From contig CAIKLQ010000672.1 in assembly GCA_903828255.1 (NCBI GenBank), positions 1 through 54,523 of the forward strand: a stretch of DNA of 54,523 bases, written 5' to 3'. Shown piece by piece: positions 51,839-54,523 of this stretch. The stretch comes from an uncultured Verrucomicrobiota bacterium. GTDB lineage: Bacteria; Verrucomicrobiota; Verrucomicrobiia; Limisphaerales; JADLHS01. Positions within the stretch are counted from its first letter, which is position 1, and each line of letters opens with the position of its first letter. Below the pieces are notes generated by a model, which was not told the DNA's origin, made no database searches, and worked only from the letters and a program-made list of their open reading frames with translations. The position numbers and the translations under genes were made by a program.

Positions 51839-52183
51839 ATGAAAACCGAACTGCGCCTCACCGACACCAACGCCGCGTCCGATTCCAAAGGCCGCACTTG
51901 GGGTCTGGAAGGCGGCTTGTTCTGGTGGCTCGTGGGCGGTGTCGGCGTGGGCATCACCGTGTTCTTCGTCCTGCTCGTGATGATGAACACTTCGTTACTG
52001 ACCGCCTTCCTCGCCGCGCTCGTGCCGGTCGGCCTCTGTCTCGCCTACATCTTCGGATTCCGGCAAGGCAAGCCGCCCGGCTACGACCGCGATTGTTTCG
52101 AGCATTGGGTTTCCGGCAGCGGGTTCGCGCCGGAAGTTCAATCCCGCCTGTTCAAGCACCCGCTCGCGGAGGACAAGCCATGA
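51839..52183 (+). CDS. VirB3/TrbD-like inner membrane protein
   Basis: This 114-residue protein starts at the ATG at 51839. Two adjacent membrane helices (about 35-58 and 60-80) are followed by a cytoplasmic tail (PPGYDRDCFEHWVSGSGFAP). Size, topology and place between pilin and VirB4 ATPase match VirB3/TrbD. It overlaps the next gene by 4 bp (ATGA). Confidence 0.75.
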   Translation: MKTELRLTDTNAASDSKGRTWGLEGGLFWWLVGGVGVGITVFFVLLVMMNTSLLTAFLAALVPVGLCLAYIFGFRQGKPPGYDRDCFEHWVSGSGFAPEVQSRLFKHPLAEDKP

Positions 52184-52482
52184 ATTCCAACGGACTCAAT
52201 GTTGTTGAACTCCGGCGGCGCGCATTGCTCGACCAGTTTCAAACCGCCGAGGTGAATCTTCGTGCGGGGTTGCATCAGCACGGCATGGACGCCGTTGTCC
52301 GTGCGCACCTCGACCGCGCTCTCGCCCATATCCGCGAAGCCTACATCGCCGTCAACGAACAAACCAAAGTCCGCACGGTTCAGGAATTGGCCGACCAACT
52401 CTCTCGGATCGAACAAATGCAGGCTGACCTGCGCACCCAGCAATCGCCCGCCGAAGAATCCTCAACCTCAATCCATGTCTGA
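52180..52482 (+). CDS. Small helical protein of the virB-like operon
   Basis: This 100-residue protein begins at the ATGA overlap with a GGAGG ribosome site (GGAGGACAAGCC). It is nearly all helix, with ELRRRALLDQFQTAEVNLRAGL and VQELADQLSRIEQMQADLR heptads. No signal peptide or membrane segment is seen. Its gene is placed between virB3-like and virB4-like genes, so it may be an assembly or stability factor of the transfer machine. No family recognised. Confidence 0.65.
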   Translation: MNSNGLNVVELRRRALLDQFQTAEVNLRAGLHQHGMDAVVRAHLDRALAHIREAYIAVNEQTKVRTVQELADQLSRIEQMQADLRTQQSPAEESSTSIHV

Positions 52483-52485
52483 CCT

Positions 52486-54523
52486 ATGTTTGAACGCGCT
52501 CCCAACGGTTTTTTTGTCCGCGATCTGATTGTCTTCAATCTGCTCCGGCGTGGCGGATATGTGGCGAAGGGCTTTGTCTTTGAAGCGCCCGACCTCACCA
52601 ACAGCCCGGTCGCCGACCTCAATGATTTTCAAGATCATCTCTGTCTCCTGCTCGCCTCGCTGCACGAGAATCAGCGGTTGCAAGTGCAATACTTCTGCGA
52701 TTCCGATTACAAGGGGGAGTTGCTCCGCTACCAACAGGAGACGGAGAAATTTTCCAACGTCTGGACCAAGCGCGCCCGCAACGAACGCTTCTCCCGCTAC
52801 TGGCAGGCCATGTCCGAGCGCAAGCTCCGCCGGCAGCGCGTGGTATTCTACATCTCGCGCTCGCTGGAGAACGTTCCGAAGTCGTTCCAGTCCGCCGCCG
52901 CGCGGCGTGATTATTACAACACGCTGCTCGACCAGCTTGAAACCGAGTTCGCGCACGTCCACCGGCTCTTGCTCGAAATCTTCGGTTCGGGCGGGGCGCG
53001 CATCCTGCCGATGACGGACGCCGACCATTACCGGCACTACAAGCGGTTTCTCAATCCGTCACTTAACGACCGTTTTGACTTCGACCCGGCGGAAGGTTTT
53101 TCGCCGGAACTTTCGATTCAGGAAAATTGCTGGCACAGCGAAGGCAACGGCCAGTCCGACTTCGGTTTCTTCCTCGACGGACATTATCACAGCGTCATCG
53201 TTCTGACCCGCTGGCCGCGCACGACCTATCCCGGCATCATCCAACGCCTCACCAATCTGCGGCTGCTCGACTTCACCATCACGGTGAATGTTGATCCGCT
53301 CCCCATCTCCCAGGAAATAAACAAGGAGGAAAAAGAACACGACCGCGTGGCTGGTGACTACGCCAGCGAGAAGAAGATTTCGCTGCTCACCGTGATGGAG
53401 AAGAAGCAGAAGAAAATCCACGCTCTGATGCAGGGGCAGACGATTCCGTTCCACGCGATGTTCGCCATCCGCGTTTGGGACAAAACCCGCGACGGCCTCA
53501 ACGCCAAGGCCGGAGCAATCAAGAACGCGATCAACTCGATGAACGCGGCGCAATACTTCGAGAGCAATCTGCCGAGCACGTCGAAGAACATTTTCTACCA
53601 GACGTGGCCGGGCTGGACTTGGGGACGCTACGAACACCGAAAGCTCTACGCGGAGCATCGTTTCCTCGCTGACATGCTACCCGTCACGAGCACGTTCACC
53701 GGGCACTTGGCGACCGCCGAAGCGATTTACGACGGGCCGGCCAACAATCTCGTTGGGATTCAAACTTTCTCCGGCGGCAAAGACACCGCCTCGCCCCAAC
53801 ATGCCGTGCTTTTGGGAATGTCCGGGGCGGGGAAATCTGTGACCGTCTGCGACCTGCTCACGCAAACCGAAGGCTACTTCGGCTACACCGTCATCATCGA
53901 GGAAGGGCTTTCCTACGGCATCTACACCGCAACGGTTGAACCCGGCGCAAGGCCCATAATCATTCACCCGGACGGCGACCTGACCATCAATTACCTCGAC
54001 ACGAAAGGTCTTCCGCTCACGCCCGACCATCTTTCGGCGGCGACCGCGCTGGTCGCCCGGATGATCGGCACGAGCGCGCAGGAGGACAAACAGATGCTCC
54101 GGCAGGCGCAAATCGCCAAGTATCTGAACCTGCTTTACGAGGATTCGTTTCAAGACTGGCAGAAGAAACGCCACGACCAGTTGCTCAATATCGCCCGGCA
54201 CGCGATGGCATTACAGAAGTTTCGCGCCGAAAAAATGCCGCCGGGGGCGACCACCCTCGAAACCTTCGCCGACTTCCGGGATTGGAAAGCGGCTCATGCC
54301 GACCAAGCGCAGGGCTATATGCAGCAGTTCGCCGAGGCCGACGTGCTGAAGTTTCTGAAAGATCCCAGGACTAGCAAGGAAGTCCGCAATCTCGCCTTTG
54401 CCCATTTCACGCCGGACGAATTTCCGACACATCGAATGCTTCAGGAGTTGATGATGCTCGACCCGATGGGCGCGGAGCGCGACCAGATCATGGAAATCGC
54501 GACCCTCATCCTGCCGTGGTGTC
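52486..54523 (+). CDS. VirB4/TrbE-like conjugation ATPase (3' end outside window)
   Basis: The frame from the ATG at 52486 is open to the end of the window, giving 679 residues with no stop; it is therefore partial. The N-terminal 420 residues match the CagE/TrbE/VirB4 domain type (ERFSRYWQAMSERKLRRQRVV-like helical parts in shorter segments). A Walker A motif (GMSGAGKSVT, from residue 444) is followed by YTVIIEEGLSYGIY and the helical insertion before Walker B, which would be outside the window. VirB4 is the essential energising ATPase of type IV secretion. It starts 3 bp after the preceding gene. Confidence 0.9.
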   Translation, partial: MFERAPNGFFVRDLIVFNLLRRGGYVAKGFVFEAPDLTNSPVADLNDFQDHLCLLLASLHENQRLQVQYFCDSDYKGELLRYQQETEKFSNVWTKRARNERFSRYWQAMSERKLRRQRVVFYISRSLENVPKSFQSAAARRDYYNTLLDQLETEFAHVHRLLLEIFGSGGARILPMTDADHYRHYKRFLNPSLNDRFDFDPAEGFSPELSIQENCWHSEGNGQSDFGFFLDGHYHSVIVLTRWPRTTYPGIIQRLTNLRLLDFTITVNVDPLPISQEINKEEKEHDRVAGDYASEKKISLLTVMEKKQKKIHALMQGQTIPFHAMFAIRVWDKTRDGLNAKAGAIKNAINSMNAAQYFESNLPSTSKNIFYQTWPGWTWGRYEHRKLYAEHRFLADMLPVTSTFTGHLATAEAIYDGPANNLVGIQTFSGGKDTASPQHAVLLGMSGAGKSVTVCDLLTQTEGYFGYTVIIEEGLSYGIYTATVEPGARPIIIHPDGDLTINYLDTKGLPLTPDHLSAATALVARMIGTSAQEDKQMLRQAQIAKYLNLLYEDSFQDWQKKRHDQLLNIARHAMALQKFRAEKMPPGATTLETFADFRDWKAAHADQAQGYMQQFAEADVLKFLKDPRTSKEVRNLAFAHFTPDEFPTHRMLQELMMLDPMGAERDQIMEIATLILPWC

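Noticed and set aside
1-54523. CRISPR arrays, tRNA or rRNA genes
   Set aside because: No regularly spaced direct repeats and no cloverleaf or rRNA-like stretches were seen on reading; absence is not proven without a scan.

Overview
The window is a mobile-element backbone with about 49 kb of anti-phage and related cargo set into it. At the left edge three plus-strand genes (a nucleotide-binding-protein fragment, a small membrane protein and a VirD4/TraG-like coupling ATPase) belong to a conjugative type IV secretion system. At the right edge the same theme resumes with a VirB2/TrbC-like pilin, a VirB3-like membrane protein, a small soluble protein and a VirB4-like ATPase that runs off the end. 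The host looks like an environmental Gram-negative bacterium of moderately high GC. Members of the Verrucomicrobiota would fit, but nothing in the window (no rRNA, tRNA or housekeeping gene) proves it.

Region A (2274-3180, minus) holds a short ORF, a YbjN-like gene and a 174-bp non-autonomous transposon with perfect 25-bp terminal inverted repeats and an 8-bp target duplication. Region B (3236-20875, minus) is a nearly gapless operon of twelve genes. In transcription order these are a PLD-like protein, a small alarmone-hydrolase-type HD protein, a DUF262/HNH protein, a TerY-like von Willebrand A protein, a PP2C phosphatase, a Ser/Thr kinase with zinc knuckle, an Upf1/Dna2-like SF1 helicase, a winged-helix protein, an McrB-like AAA+ ATPase with a very long coiled coil, a DUF2357-like zinc-ribbon protein, a WYL regulator and a small PD-(D/E)xK-like protein. 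It reads as a phosphorylation-controlled, McrBC-like DNA-processing defence system and is the best candidate for a poorly described system.

Region C (21358-43152, plus) is a class 1 DISARM locus (drmD, drmMI, drmA, drmB, drmC). An AlbA_2/Schlafen-type gene lies between drmD and drmMI, an SMC-like ATPase plus a complete McrBC pair lie between drmMI and drmA, and a putative nuclease gene follows drmC. Regions B and C diverge from a 482-bp control region (20876-21357).

Region D (43176-48752, minus) appears to be the shell of a type I restriction-modification locus. A 3' hsdS remnant is translationally coupled to a PD-(D/E)xK endonuclease, followed by a reverse transcriptase with a long helical tail, a Lit-like HExxH protease, a 29-codon hsdR 5' remnant, and a pair of genes that may be linked to nucleotide modification (Nmad3-like plus a zinc-binding partner). 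Region E (48753-51290) has a 764-bp gene-poor stretch with two hairpins, a MORN-variant repeat protein and a solitary ClpB-D2-like AAA+ ATPase.

The island therefore layers DNA-modification sensing (two McrB-type ATPases), methylation-based discrimination (DISARM), abortive-infection-like effectors (Lit, RT) and a signalling cascade (kinase, phosphatase, TerY, alarmone hydrolase) on one conjugative element. All functional statements come from reading motifs; no database search was run.
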